64,000 nucleotides of DNA, from contig CAYRTS010000001.1 of NCBI GenBank assembly GCA_964427285.1, forward strand, positions 43,945-107,944. The letters run 5' to 3'. Each line of letters opens with the position of its first letter. Positions within the stretch are counted from its first letter, which is position 1. The position numbers and the translations under genes are program-made. Shown piece after piece: positions 26,524 to 35,309 of the stretch. The notes beneath the pieces were generated by a model. The model did no database searches. It was given only the letters and a program-made list of their open reading frames with translations, and had not been told where the DNA came from. Origin of the DNA: SPCO01 sp964427285 (GTDB lineage: Bacteria > Chloroflexota > Limnocylindria > Limnocylindrales > CSP1-4).

Positions 26524-29500
26524 CTAGCCGGCCGGCGTGAGCTCGCGGCGATCGAGCGCGGCCAGCGCCTGCGCCTCATCCAGCCGCAGGCTGATCACGC
26601 GGCTGACCGAATCGTCGCCCGAAGTCACGCCGTAGAGCGCATCGGCTGCCTCGATCGTGCCGCGATTGTGGGTGATCACGATGAACTGGGTCTGATCGGC
26701 CAGGCTTCGCAGGGCGTCGGCGAACCGGCCGATGTTGGCCTCATCCAGCGCGGCGTCCACTTCGTCCAGCACGCAGAACGGAACGGGTCGCACCTCCAGC
26801 ATCGCAAAGAGCAGCGCCACAGCCGTCAGGGCTCGTTCGCCGCCCGACAACATGGCCAGGGCCTGGGCCTTCTTGCCCGGCGGGCGCGCAACGATCTCGA
26901 TCCCGCTGGAGCCGATGTCGACCGGTTCAGTCATGGAGAGCCGGGCGAAGCCGCCGCCGAAGAGCTGTTCGAAACGCCTGGCAAAGGCAGTCTCAAGAGC
27001 CCGGAAGGTGGTCTGGAAGCGGTCGCCGATCATTGTGTCGAGCTCCGCGATCAGCGCCTGTGTCCGGTCAATCGCCGTGTGCAGATCGGACGCCTGCGCT
27101 TCGAGCGAATCCAGCCTGGCTTTGAGCGTCGCGTATTCGTCGACCGCGTACAGGTTGACCGCGCCAAGGTCGTGAAATCGACGGCGCAACTGACCGAGTC
27201 GGGCGGCTCCCGGTGCGGGTCCCGCGGGTGATTCGCTGGCCCACATCGCTGCGACCCGATCAAGTTCGGTCTCCAGGGCCGCCACGTCCTCCGATTCGCC
27301 GCTCGTCCCTGCCGCGGGCCTCCGCGACTCTCCGTTCAACGCCCGTGTCCTGCCATCGCGGGGCGCCGACGCCTCGGCAACCGCGCCATCGTCACCGGTC
27401 AGCGCGGTTAGCTGTGCCAGCCCGAAGTCGCCCAGCCCTGCCAGCTCGACGAGGATGCCCTCGCGAACCACATCGAGTCCGAGGCGCGCTTCCACGTGAG
27501 CCAGGTCCGTCACGCGCAATCGCTGGTCGGCCGCTCGAAGGTGCTCGCGGGTGGTTGACAGGAGGCGCTGGGCTGCCTCATGACGATCCCGGTCGGCGGC
27601 CTCGGTCGCCCGGATCGTGACGATGGCCTCGCGTGCGGCCGCCTCCCTGGCCGCACCCTGGGCGATCTCGAGACCCACGACATCGCGCCGTTCGGTCAGG
27701 GCTCGCTCGGCCGCCACGAGCGCGGCAAGGTCTGCGTCGATCCGGGTCAGGCGTTCGACCGACAGCGTCAGCGTGGCTTCGGCGCGGGTGCGCCGGTGAT
27801 CGACGTCCCGTCGGTTCGAGCTGCCCGCCGCAACCTCCTCGGCCAGGCGATCGCGGCGTCCCCGAAGCTCAGCCGTGCGCGCCTCCCACGCGGTGATGCC
27901 GGACCCGTCGGACGACTCGCCATTGAAGCTGCCCAGCGAACGATCCGTCGGGCCGGGCCCGGCTGATTCGAGCGGCAGCGACGCGACGATAGCCCCCGCG
28001 CGCGTCACGTCGGCGGTCAACCGCTGCGTCTGGGCCTCGTGCCAGGCCAGTTCCCGGATCACCGTCTCGAGCTCGCGGGCGGCGGTTCGCTCGACTTCCT
28101 CCGCTTCCCGCCGGAGGGCCGTGGCCCGCCGTTCGGCGGATTGCCCAGCCTCAACCTCGACCCTCGCGACGTCGCGTTCAGCCTCGGCTCGCGCCGCGGC
28201 GCCACGGCGTTCGGCAAGTTCCGCCTCCAGGGTCTCCAGAACCCTGGTCAGGCGAACGACCTCGGAGCGGCGCTCCAGGACAGACTCCGCAAGGCCAAAC
28301 GTCATGGCGCGATCGGTGAGGACGGCGCTGCCATCGCGCGGCACCGCCACCCAACCGGGCGGCAGGTACGCCCGGACTTCCAGGCAGCCCGCCAGATCGG
28401 GAAGCCAGGCGGCACGGGCCAGCCAGCGACTTGCGGCGCCACTCGGGTCACGCCGGACGGCCGCGTCCAGGATGCCGCCCCCTCCGGCCACGACGGCCGC
28501 ACGAAAGGCCCGTTCACGACTGTCGTCCGTTGCCGGCGCCCTGCCCGCCCACTCGGCCGTCACGAGTGAACCACGCTCATCGGCCAGGGCCGGCACGGCC
28601 GCCATGTTGACGACGTAGGCGCGGGTGATGTCGGCGAGCGCCGCCTCGACGGCCGGGCGAAAGGCCGGGTCGATCACGAGGTCCTCGTCCACCCGGCGAC
28701 CACCGACCCTCCTGGCCGCTCGGGCGATCCCCCGAGCCTCCTCCTCACGCAGCCTGGCTTCGAAAGCGTCCAGCTGGCCACGCTGCGCCGCGGCCACGGC
28801 GCCGCCGGCAACCACCTGTTCCTGCGCTGTCGCTAGCGTGGCTTCCGAGTGCGCCAGGCGCTCCTGCGCCGTCGCACGCCGCATTGCGGCCTGCCGTTCG
28901 GCCTCCCCGGCGGCGCGCCACTCGGTGCGGGCCGCCGTCAACCCCGCTTCCAGCTCGGAGCGGCGCGACGTGCCCGCGGCCAGCAGGGCGCCTTCCTGCG
29001 TGAGCTGGCGTTCGGCCTCCGCCAGGCGGCGGCGCGCGGTTTCACCTTCGGCTTCGCGGACCGCGGCGGCCCGGCGAACGGCCGCCTGTTCCTGGCCATG
29101 GGCCTGCTGGGCGCCCCGAAGCGCGGCCAGCTCCTCAAGCGCCCCCGCCAGGGCGCGTTCGGCTTCGGTGAGACCCGATTCGAGATCGATGTCGCGCGGT
29201 GGCACCGCCATCGCCAGCGTCCGCCGTGCCGCGGCCCCTTCGGCCTCCGCCGCCGCTCGCTCGCTGCGCAGGCGCGCGCGATCGCGGCCACGCGCCTCCA
29301 GGTCCGCCGCCAGGCGGGCATCGCGCAGGCTGGCGGCGTTCAGGGTGGCCAGTGCCGCCTCCAGCGCCGCGCCCCGATCGCGCTCGAGGGCCGCGCGACC
29401 CGCCAGCTCCCGCGCGAGGTCGGCTACCTCCGACTCGGCAGCCGCGTGGGCCGCCGAGTGCCGATCCATTTCCGCTCGGCTCGCGGCGGTGTCGGCGTCC

Positions 29501-30240
29501 GTCTGCGCCACCCTGCCAGCACCGGCGAACCAGCGCGCGTGCATCGATTGCAGCAGGGCGGTCGCGAGGTCGTCCGCGACTGACTGGCGCGTAGCCTGCT
29601 GCTCGGCCTGGGCGGCCAGTCGGCGTGCCTGCGGGCGAAGCTCGCCCAGGATGTCCTCCACGCGCGCAAGGTTCGCCGCTGATTCGATCAGCTGCTCCTC
29701 GGCCCGCTTTCGCCGACGCTCGTGCCGGCGCACCCCGGCCACCTCATCGAAGAGCGGCCGCCGCTCCTCCGGGCGCAGGGCCAGCGCCTGGTCAACCATG
29801 CCTTGACCAATGAACAGGAAGGCGTTGTCGGCCAGGTGCGCCGCGTCGAGCAGGTCGACCAGGTCGCGAAGGCGGATCCGGGTCTTGTTGAGGAGGTAAT
29901 CGTTCTCGCCCGATCGATAGAGACGGCGGCCCAGCTCCACGACCCCGTACTCGACCGGGAGCAGGCCGTCTGCGTTGTCGATCACGAGACTGACGTCGGC
30001 CATCCCCTGCGCCGGCCGCTTCTCGGAGCCCGCCCAGATCACATCCTCGGCCTTGCGCGAACGCAGCGCACGCCCCTGTTCACCAAGGGCCCAGCGCAGC
30101 GCATCGGCCAGATTGCTCTTGCCGGAGCCATTCGGACCCACGACGGCGCTGATCCCGGGGCCGAACGCCACCGTGGTCCGCTCCGCGAATGACTTGAAGC
30201 CCTGCAGGCGCAATGCAAGAAGACGGGGCCCGGACGTCAA
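26524..30240 (-). CDS. smc: chromosome segregation protein SMC
   Basis: Condensin ATPase. The N-terminal head has LQGFKSFAERT and Walker A GPNGSGKSN at 33-41. Two long coiled coils, very rich in Ala/Arg/Glu, flank the hinge near residues 490-640. The C-terminal head carries the signature LSGGERALTAVALLFAML and Walker B FCVLDEVDAALDEAN. 1238 aa, slightly longer than usual. The start is a TTG overlapping the rnc stop (TTGA), consistent with coupled translation; the usual order rnc-smc-ftsY is kept. Confidence 0.97.
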   Translation of the reverse strand: MTSGPRLLALRLQGFKSFAERTTVAFGPGISAVVGPNGSGKSNLADALRWALGEQGRALRSRKAEDVIWAGSEKRPAQGMADVSLVIDNADGLLPVEYGVVELGRRLYRSGENDYLLNKTRIRLRDLVDLLDAAHLADNAFLFIGQGMVDQALALRPEERRPLFDEVAGVRRHERRRKRAEEQLIESAANLARVEDILGELRPQARRLAAQAEQQATRQSVADDLATALLQSMHARWFAGAGRVAQTDADTAASRAEMDRHSAAHAAAESEVADLARELAGRAALERDRGAALEAALATLNAASLRDARLAADLEARGRDRARLRSERAAAEAEGAAARRTLAMAVPPRDIDLESGLTEAERALAGALEELAALRGAQQAHGQEQAAVRRAAAVREAEGETARRRLAEAERQLTQEGALLAAGTSRRSELEAGLTAARTEWRAAGEAERQAAMRRATAQERLAHSEATLATAQEQVVAGGAVAAAQRGQLDAFEARLREEEARGIARAARRVGGRRVDEDLVIDPAFRPAVEAALADITRAYVVNMAAVPALADERGSLVTAEWAGRAPATDDSRERAFRAAVVAGGGGILDAAVRRDPSGAASRWLARAAWLPDLAGCLEVRAYLPPGWVAVPRDGSAVLTDRAMTFGLAESVLERRSEVVRLTRVLETLEAELAERRGAAARAEAERDVARVEVEAGQSAERRATALRREAEEVERTAARELETVIRELAWHEAQTQRLTADVTRAGAIVASLPLESAGPGPTDRSLGSFNGESSDGSGITAWEARTAELRGRRDRLAEEVAAGSSNRRDVDHRRTRAEATLTLSVERLTRIDADLAALVAAERALTERRDVVGLEIAQGAAREAAAREAIVTIRATEAADRDRHEAAQRLLSTTREHLRAADQRLRVTDLAHVEARLGLDVVREGILVELAGLGDFGLAQLTALTGDDGAVAEASAPRDGRTRALNGESRRPAAGTSGESEDVAALETELDRVAAMWASESPAGPAPGAARLGQLRRRFHDLGAVNLYAVDEYATLKARLDSLEAQASDLHTAIDRTQALIAELDTMIGDRFQTTFRALETAFARRFEQLFGGGFARLSMTEPVDIGSSGIEIVARPPGKKAQALAMLSGGERALTAVALLFAMLEVRPVPFCVLDEVDAALDEANIGRFADALRSLADQTQFIVITHNRGTIEAADALYGVTSGDDSVSRVISLRLDEAQALAALDRRELTPAG

Positions 30241-30962
30241 GCGATCGATCCCTCCGGCGTGGCTGACTCGGACATCACCCGCAGTCGATCCATCGCCTGG
30301 GCCGCGGCCGCCGTCTCGGCGGCCTGACGCGATGGTCCCTCGCCGACACCGAGCATCGCGCCGGCCACCCAGACCTCAACCCTGAACGATTTCTCGTGGT
30401 CCGGCCCGGTCGCATCCAGGAGTCGATACGACGGCCGCTCGCCGGAAGTCCGCTGGGTGTGCTCCTGCAGCCGGCTCTTGGGACTCTTGAGGGTCCCGAT
30501 CGTTGCCTCCGCGGTGAGCTCTGGTTCGGCCAGCGCCACCAGCCAGTCGTCGAGCGCCGCCTGACCCAGGTCCAGATAGAGCGCCCCGGCGACGGCCTCG
30601 AACGCCGACGCCAGGAGCGATGGGCGACGCCGCCCGCTACGCTGGGCTTCTCCTTCGCCGAGCTGGAGATACCGCCCGAGGTCGATCCGTCCAGCAAGCC
30701 TCGCAAGACCCACCGTCGACACGATGGCGGCGCGCCGGGCTGACAGGTACCCCTCGTCGTCGTCCGGGTGACGTCGGTAGAGCGCACCCGAGATCGCCAG
30801 GTTGACCGCGGCGTCCCCGAGGAATTCCAGGCGCTCGTTGTGTCCGGGAGCGCCGCCGCGATGCTCGTGATGCCAGCTCGAATGCACCAGTGCCTGGTCG
30901 AGCAGGTCCAGGTCCTGAACCGGAAGGCCGAGCCTGGCAGCCAGGGCCTCGGCTGGACGCAC
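30237..30962 (-). CDS. rnc: ribonuclease III
   Basis: Double-strand RNA endonuclease for rRNA and mRNA processing. The signature NERLEFLGDAAVNLAISG is present at about 42-60, the second acidic cluster is in ASAFEAVAGALYLD, and the C-terminal dsRNA-binding domain (from about 160) has SPKSRLQEHTQ and AAETAAAAQAM. 241 aa, GTG start 38 bases after acpP. Confidence 0.96.
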   Translation of the reverse strand: MRPAEALAARLGLPVQDLDLLDQALVHSSWHHEHRGGAPGHNERLEFLGDAAVNLAISGALYRRHPDDDEGYLSARRAAIVSTVGLARLAGRIDLGRYLQLGEGEAQRSGRRRPSLLASAFEAVAGALYLDLGQAALDDWLVALAEPELTAEATIGTLKSPKSRLQEHTQRTSGERPSYRLLDATGPDHEKSFRVEVWVAGAMLGVGEGPSRQAAETAAAAQAMDRLRVMSESATPEGSIA

Positions 30963-31000
30963 GCTGCTGGTGGTCGGGCCGCGGCTGGACCGCGTTGCGG

Positions 31001-31237
31001 CTAGGACGATCGCTCGTCGATGTATTCGACGGCGTCCTGGACGGTCCGGATCTTCTCCGCGTCCTCGTCCGAAATCTCCGTCCCGAACTCCTCCTCCAGG
31101 CTCATGATGAGCTCCACGAGGTCCAGCGAGTCGGCGTTCAGATCGTCGACAAAAGACGCCTCAGGCTTGACTTCGTCCTCATCGGCGCCGAGTTGCTCGA
31201 CGACGATCTTCTTGAGGCGCTCGTACGTTGTTGCCAC
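31001..31237 (-). CDS. acpP: acyl carrier protein
   Basis: 78 aa. DLNADSLDLVELIMSLEE contains the Ser (residue 37) that carries 4'-phosphopantetheine. The start is GTG (VATTYERLKKIV) preceded by GGAGG. Its first 59 bases lie inside the 3' end of nusB in another frame, an unusually long overlap. Placed in the plsX-rnc segment, as in many Gram-positive bacteria, without other fab genes nearby. Confidence 0.96.
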   Translation of the reverse strand: MATTYERLKKIVVEQLGADEDEVKPEASFVDDLNADSLDLVELIMSLEEEFGTEISDEDAEKIRTVQDAVEYIDERSS

Positions 31238-31694
31238 TGACCCCCTCCTCGGAGTTGGATGTTGACGCGGTGGGCGGGTCGCCGCTGGCTGCGATGCTTC
31301 CGAGGACGCCATTCATCAGGCGCCGCATCGGCTCTCCACTGTAGGTCCGTGCCAACTCGACCCACTCGGCGATTGCGACCCGGGCCGGCGTCGCGGAGTG
31401 TAACACCTCGGAAATGGCCGTACGGAGCAAGGCCCGGTCCATCAGGGCCAGACCGGTCACCGGATATTGCGGCGCGCGACGGGTAATTTCGGCGTCGATC
31501 AGATCACGATGGCGCATCTCGGCCGAGACCAGCTCCCGTGCGAGTGCGGTCGCCGTGTCATCACGTTCCCCGTCGACGAGGTGGCGCTCGAGGACCGCAT
31601 CTGCGGTTCGCAGGCCGAAATCCGCTTCAAAGACGGCGGCCAGGGCCAAGCGTCGACCCGTCCGCCGACCCCGGACGCGGTCAGCCCCCGACAC
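31179..31694 (-). CDS. nusB: transcription antitermination factor NusB
   Basis: Binds boxA RNA with S10 in rRNA antitermination. 171 aa, all-helical; RRLALAAVFEADF at the N-terminus and VAIAEWVELARTYSGEPMRRLMNGVLGSIA at the core end (broken by no gaps) are typical. About 30 residues after the core overlap acpP in another frame. The GTG start overlaps the asp23 stop by 14 bases. NusB is more often found with folD, xseA or ribH; here it is between asp23 and acpP. Confidence 0.9.
   Translation of the reverse strand: MSGADRVRGRRTGRRLALAAVFEADFGLRTADAVLERHLVDGERDDTATALARELVSAEMRHRDLIDAEITRRAPQYPVTGLALMDRALLRTAISEVLHSATPARVAIAEWVELARTYSGEPMRRLMNGVLGSIAASGDPPTASTSNSEEGVSGNNVRAPQEDRRRATRRR
31397..31402 (-). 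promoter_or_regulatory. possible internal -10 box for acpP-rnc
   Basis: Minus strand reads TGTTACACTCCGC, an extended -10 box identical in pattern to those before ribosomal-protein genes, but inside nusB and about 160 bases before acpP. It could be chance within coding sequence. Confidence 0.3.
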
Positions 31695-31995
31695 CGTCGA
31701 CCATGACGGTCACGGCTCCAAGGTCCAGGCCAAGCAGGCGCTCGACGGTGGCCGCCACTGCGCTGCGGACCTGTCCGGCGAGCGGCCCGAGGGGCTGCCT
31801 CGGACGGGCCACGATCCAGAGGCGGACCAGCACCCGACCGTTGCGAACCTGCACGGAAACCGATGGTCCGCCCAGGTAGCGGCGGATCGCGCCGCCGCCG
31901 CGACCCACCCGGGCAACGCCTGGGACCTCGAAGGCTGCGAGGCGAACGAGCTCGGCGATGACGCCCCGCCCAACCGTGAGCCGGTGGCTGCTCAC
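31681..31995 (-). CDS. Asp23/Gls24 family envelope protein (first copy)
   Basis: 104 aa of the Asp23 family; Gram-positive members associate with the membrane and envelope stress. VGRGVIAELVRLAAFEVPGVARV gives the conserved helix and strand (family pattern VIxxIAxxAxxEVxGV), and the C-terminal part VRLWIVARPRQPL then VRSAVAATVERLLGL completes the fold. The GTG start overlaps the plsX stop (GTGA). asp23-nusB is a known gene pair. Confidence 0.85.
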   Translation of the reverse strand: MSSHRLTVGRGVIAELVRLAAFEVPGVARVGRGGGAIRRYLGGPSVSVQVRNGRVLVRLWIVARPRQPLGPLAGQVRSAVAATVERLLGLDLGAVTVMVDGVGG

Positions 31996-33101
31996 GCGCC
32001 AGTTCCGGCCATGGTCGGGGCGGTCGGGGCAAGCGGTGTTTGGACGGTCGATGTCATGCTGGCGCCGCCGCCCAGGGCGGTGACCGCGAGGGCCTCGGCG
32101 ATCAGGGCCGGCACGCCGGTCCGCGCCGTCTGTGCCGCCACCTGGCAGGCGAAACCAATCATTCGCCGCTTCGCGCGACCGTGCGTGATGATCACCGTCC
32201 CACGAACCCCCAGAAGGGGCGCACCGCCCACTCGCTCATAGTCGAATACGTCACGAATCCGGGCAATCCCCGGCCGGAGGAGGAGGTACGCCAGGCGGCC
32301 ACGGAGCGAGCTTTCCAGTTCGCGCTTCCACAGGTCGAAGATGAACCCGGACAGGCCTTCGTAGAACTTGATCACAACATTGCCCAGCACCGCATCGCAG
32401 ACCACCACGTCGGCCAGGTGATGGGTCAGGTCCTTGCCTTCGACGTTTCCCTCGAACCGCAAACCTGAGCCGTCGAGCAGCTCCGAAGCCTTCTGGATGC
32501 GCGCGTCGCCCTTCCCCTTCTCCTCGCCGATCGAGAGGAGCGCCACCCGGGGTGAGGCGACCCCCAGCACACGCTCGGCAAAAATGGCACCCATGTGGGC
32601 GAACTGGACCAGGTTCTCCGGCGTGGAATCCGGATTGGCGCCGATATCAAGCAAGACCATGGGTCCAGAGTCGGTGATCATCTGGACGGCGAGCGCAGGA
32701 CGATCCACGCCTGGGAGACGGCCGAGGCGCAACACCGCTGCAGCCATGGCCGCGCCGGAATGGCCGGCCGTCACCACGGCCTCGGCGTCGCCCCGCTTGA
32801 CGAGTTCGGTGGCGACCAGGATCGAGGAGTCCTTCTTCTCGCGCAGCGCAAGGGCCGGGTGTTCATCCATGCCGATCAACTGGGAGGCATGGACCACGGT
32901 GACATTGCCCGGCAGCTCACCGCTGATCGCGCGGATGGCGGCTTGGTCGCCGACCAGGATCACGTGGTCTTCAGGATTGGCGCGGGCGTGGTCGAGCGCT
33001 CCCGGGACAACTTCGCGCGGGCCGTGGTCGCCGCCCACGGCGTCAACGGCGAGCCGAACACCCTGACCGCCGGAGCGAAGCGCCATGGTGGACGCGGTCA
33101 C
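31992..33101 (-). CDS. plsX: phosphate acyltransferase PlsX
   Basis: Converts acyl-ACP to acyl-phosphate, the entry to phospholipid synthesis. VDAVGGDHGPREVVPGA at the N-terminus, TAGHSGAAMAAAVLRLGRL and YERVGGAPLLGVRG are diagnostic. 369 aa with a short Thr/Ala/Pro tail. GTG start 16 bases after rpmF; ATG at 33086 is an alternative. rpmF-plsX is near-universal. Confidence 0.96.
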   Translation of the reverse strand: MTASTMALRSGGQGVRLAVDAVGGDHGPREVVPGALDHARANPEDHVILVGDQAAIRAISGELPGNVTVVHASQLIGMDEHPALALREKKDSSILVATELVKRGDAEAVVTAGHSGAAMAAAVLRLGRLPGVDRPALAVQMITDSGPMVLLDIGANPDSTPENLVQFAHMGAIFAERVLGVASPRVALLSIGEEKGKGDARIQKASELLDGSGLRFEGNVEGKDLTHHLADVVVCDAVLGNVVIKFYEGLSGFIFDLWKRELESSLRGRLAYLLLRPGIARIRDVFDYERVGGAPLLGVRGTVIITHGRAKRRMIGFACQVAAQTARTGVPALIAEALAVTALGGGASMTSTVQTPLAPTAPTMAGTGA

Positions 33102-33117
33102 GCCGTCGCCTCGGGCG

Positions 33118-33318
33118 TCAGCGCGCGGCGTCGTCGGCGACTGGCTTCAGCTGAATCGCGAGACGGCCGTTGTAATACCCGCAGTTGGGGCAGACGTGGT
33201 GCGGCAGCTTCATCTCGTGACAGTGCGAGCACTGCTCGAGGTTCGGCAGCTCGATCGCAAGGTGGGCGCGACGCTCACCCTGGCGGGCATGCGAGACACG
33301 TCGCTTGGGGACACCCAT
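33118..33318 (-). CDS. rpmF: 50S ribosomal protein L32, zinc-ribbon type
   Basis: 66 aa starting MGVPKRRVSHARQGERRAH. Four cysteines in CSHC and CPNC form the zinc ribbon, so this is the zinc-binding (C+) form. The ATG follows AGGAGTC. A -10 box lies about 85 bases upstream. Confidence 0.97.
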   Translation of the reverse strand: MGVPKRRVSHARQGERRAHLAIELPNLEQCSHCHEMKLPHHVCPNCGYYNGRLAIQLKPVADDAAR

Positions 33319-33402
33319 GAGGTCGTGTGACTCCTGTCGGATTCGATGAAGGTCGCAGCCGGGTCGGTGACTGAAGTGCTCGACCACCAACGCTGATGGC
33401 GG

Positions 33403-33408
33403 AGTCTA
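33403..33408 (-). promoter_or_regulatory. -10 box upstream of rpmF
   Basis: Minus strand reads GCGGTAGACTCCGCC: TAGACT followed by a GC-rich discriminator, giving a leader of about 80 bases. It would let rpmF-plsX be expressed independently of yceD. Confidence 0.5.
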
Positions 33409-33519
33409 CCGCGAAGTCCGGCTCGGCGTCGCGGCGCCGATGCCCTGCGACAAGCGGCGACCGCGACCCGTACCCCCAGTACCGAATCCTGGACGACCGC
33501 CTCGTGGACTTGGCTGAAA

Positions 33520-33536
33520 TCGACAAGAAGTGTCGA
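33520..33536 (-). terminator. weak stem-loop between yceD and rpmF
   Basis: TCGACA/TGTCGA, a 6-bp stem with a 5-base loop, followed on the minus strand by TTTC. It could end the coaD-yceD transcript but is short. Confidence 0.3.
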
Positions 33537-33645
33537 ATCTGTCGGCGGACCACGCTCACTCGTGCGGAAATCGGTACTGAGGCTACCGGGGGCGGGGCCG
33601 CGTCGGGGCCGCGTCGGGGCCGCCACCGGCAGCGACCCCCGGCCA

Positions 33646-34203
33646 TCACGCGTCGTTGTCGCGCCGAAACCCGCGGAGCGCCTCCAGGCGCGGATCGATC
33701 GCCTCGTCGGGATGGTTGTGGGCGCCCTCGTCGAGCCGCTCGCCGCAGGCGATGCACAGACCGGGGCAGTCCTCGCGACAGAGCGGGGCGATCGGTTCGG
33801 CGAGCTGGAACGCTTCACGGACCAGCGTGTCGAGGTCCAGCTCGTGGTGTTCAGTCAGGCGAGCAACATCGGGTTCGTCCGCGGTCGAGAGTGGGCGCCC
33901 CGTCGCGAGTTCCAGCGCCGGCAGAACCTCTTCGTCCAGTCGCACCTCGACCGGAACTGCCAGGTCGCGCAGGCAGCGGCTGCACACCAGCGAGAGGGCG
34001 GCTTGGAGATCGGCATGGACCAGGATCCCGCGGTTGGTTCGGACGATCCGCACACGACCCTGGATCGGGGCCGCCAGACGGACGTCCAGACCAAGATCGA
34101 ACTCAACATCGGTGACGGCGTGGATTCGCTCAGCTCCGGGGCTCTCACCGAGCAGCCCCGCGACATTCCAGATGAGCGGCCCGTCCGATGGCCGCCCGGT
34201 CAT
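33646..34203 (-). CDS. yceD: YceD/DUF177 protein
   Basis: 185 aa. The family affects 23S rRNA or L32 levels and sits beside rpmF. Two Cys pairs are visible, CSRC near residue 73 and C-x-CPGLCIAC near 143-152, compatible with metal binding. HELDLDTLVREAFQLAEPIAPLC is the typical C-terminal segment. The ATG overlaps the upstream gene's stop (ATGA). Confidence 0.88.
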   Translation of the reverse strand: MTGRPSDGPLIWNVAGLLGESPGAERIHAVTDVEFDLGLDVRLAAPIQGRVRIVRTNRGILVHADLQAALSLVCSRCLRDLAVPVEVRLDEEVLPALELATGRPLSTADEPDVARLTEHHELDLDTLVREAFQLAEPIAPLCREDCPGLCIACGERLDEGAHNHPDEAIDPRLEALRGFRRDNDA

Positions 34204-34742
34204 CGAACGGCCCGACTGGGCTCGGCGGCCTCGTCCTCCCAGAACTCGGCAAGCGGTCCCGCGGCGGGGTCACCTTCGCCATTGAGCTCGAGGGTGGCGC
34301 GCCGCTCGTCCAGCAGCGCAATCCCCTTCTTGATCGCCTGGAGCGTCTTGACCACGTCGCCTTCAAGGCCGATCAGGACACCCACCGCATATTCGTCCGC
34401 GCCGCGCCGGATCTCGTCCGCCTGGCCGTGGGCATCGGCCAGGATCTGGCGGCTGAGCGCATCTGCGGCCTGGGTGAGCCCGCGCTCGTCGATCAGGAAC
34501 GCGGCTTGCTCCTGGGCCTTGGCCACGATCCGCTCGGCCTCATCCTGGGCCTTGTCCATGATCCGTTCGCCCTCGGCGTTGATTCGTTTCGCCGCCCGGA
34601 CCTCTTCCGGGACGGCCACCCGCAGCTCATCGATCAGCCCGAGGGCGGCGTTCTGGTCGAGTACCACGTTCGTCGTGAGCGGCAGCTTCTTGCCGCCGGC
34701 GATCAGCGATTCAAGGCGCTCGACGAGAAAGATGATGTCGAT
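34200..34742 (-). CDS. coiled-coil protein of the coaD-yceD interval, probable ATC start codon
   Basis: About 180 aa of a family I know from the same position in Chloroflexota: a short hydrophobic/helical start, a conserved RVAVPEEVRAAKRI region and a long Ala/Glu/Arg coiled coil (about 55-115) recalling DivIVA or V-ATPase stalk subunits. Homologues, as I recall, begin Met-Asp-Ile-(Ile/Leu) then a helix; here those residues are encoded by ATC GAC ATC ATC, eight bases after AGGAGG. The first standard start (GTG at 34667) lacks a ribosome binding site and would remove this part. Function unknown. Confidence 0.7.
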   Translation of the reverse strand: MDIIFLVERLESLIAGGKKLPLTTNVVLDQNAALGLIDELRVAVPEEVRAAKRINAEGERIMDKAQDEAERIVAKAQEQAAFLIDERGLTQAADALSRQILADAHGQADEIRRGADEYAVGVLIGLEGDVVKTLQAIKKGIALLDERRATLELNGEGDPAAGPLAEFWEDEAAEPSRAVR

Positions 34743-34814
34743 CGGCGTGTCCTCCTGGGTCGGACGGCTCGGGACCGGTCGGAGCGGCTCCGATTATCGC
34801 ACGCGGACCGGTCG

Positions 34815-35309
34815 TCAGCGCTGGCCACCGTCGGCGAGCGCCTCCGCCGCGGCGAGAGGAATCATCGACGACACATCGCCGCCGAGGGCCGCAATCTCCC
34901 TGACCAGGCTCGAGCTGACGTAGCCGTTGGCTACGGCGGTCATAAAGAAGACGGTATCGATCTCGGGGGCAAGGACGCGATTGTTGTGGGCCAGCTGCAT
35001 CTCCGTCTCGAAATCACTCACGGCCCGCAGGCCACGGACGATTGCGCCGGCGCCGCGAGTCCGACACAGGTCCACGGTGAGCCCGTCGAAGGCCTCGACC
35101 ACGATCCTCTCCGGTGGGGCGCCCGCATCGGCGAGCGCTTCCCGGATCAAACGGATGCGGGTTTCCACGTCGAGCAGCGGGACCTTGCGCGGATTGGCCA
35201 GCACGGCCACGATGACCGTATCGAAGACATTTGCCGCGCGCTCGATGATGTCGAGGTGGCCGTTGGTGATCGGGTCGAACGAGCCCGGATAGACCGCCAC
35301 GCTGTTCAT
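34815..35309 (-). CDS. coaD: phosphopantetheine adenylyltransferase
   Basis: Penultimate step of coenzyme A synthesis. AVYPGSFDPITNGHLDII contains the (T/N)xGH nucleotide-binding motif, and AIVRGLRAVSDFETEMQLAHNN and YVSSSLVREIA are diagnostic. 164 aa, normal length. The ATG overlaps the rsmD stop (ATGA); rsmD-coaD is a standard pair. Confidence 0.98.
   Translation of the reverse strand: MNSVAVYPGSFDPITNGHLDIIERAANVFDTVIVAVLANPRKVPLLDVETRIRLIREALADAGAPPERIVVEAFDGLTVDLCRTRGAGAIVRGLRAVSDFETEMQLAHNNRVLAPEIDTVFFMTAVANGYVSSSLVREIAALGGDVSSMIPLAAAEALADGGQR

Larger units (their letters stand above)
33319..33645. other. 327-base gap between yceD and rpmF
   Basis: Holds the rpmF leader and -10 box, a small inverted repeat at 33520-33536, and a GC-rich direct repeat at about 33594-33625. 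A plus-strand frame from 33396 looks briefly protein-like around a CRIC motif but runs on as antisense of yceD, so I do not call it. Confidence 0.5.

Noticed and set aside
28625..29806. Ser/Arg/Ala-rich plus-strand frame opposite smc
   Set aside because: Composition is the antisense of the SMC coiled coil.
33396..34115. Plus-strand frame with a CRIC motif between rpmF and yceD
   Set aside because: Looks protein-like for about 40 codons but continues as antisense of yceD; no start signal. Noted as a finding only for the gap.
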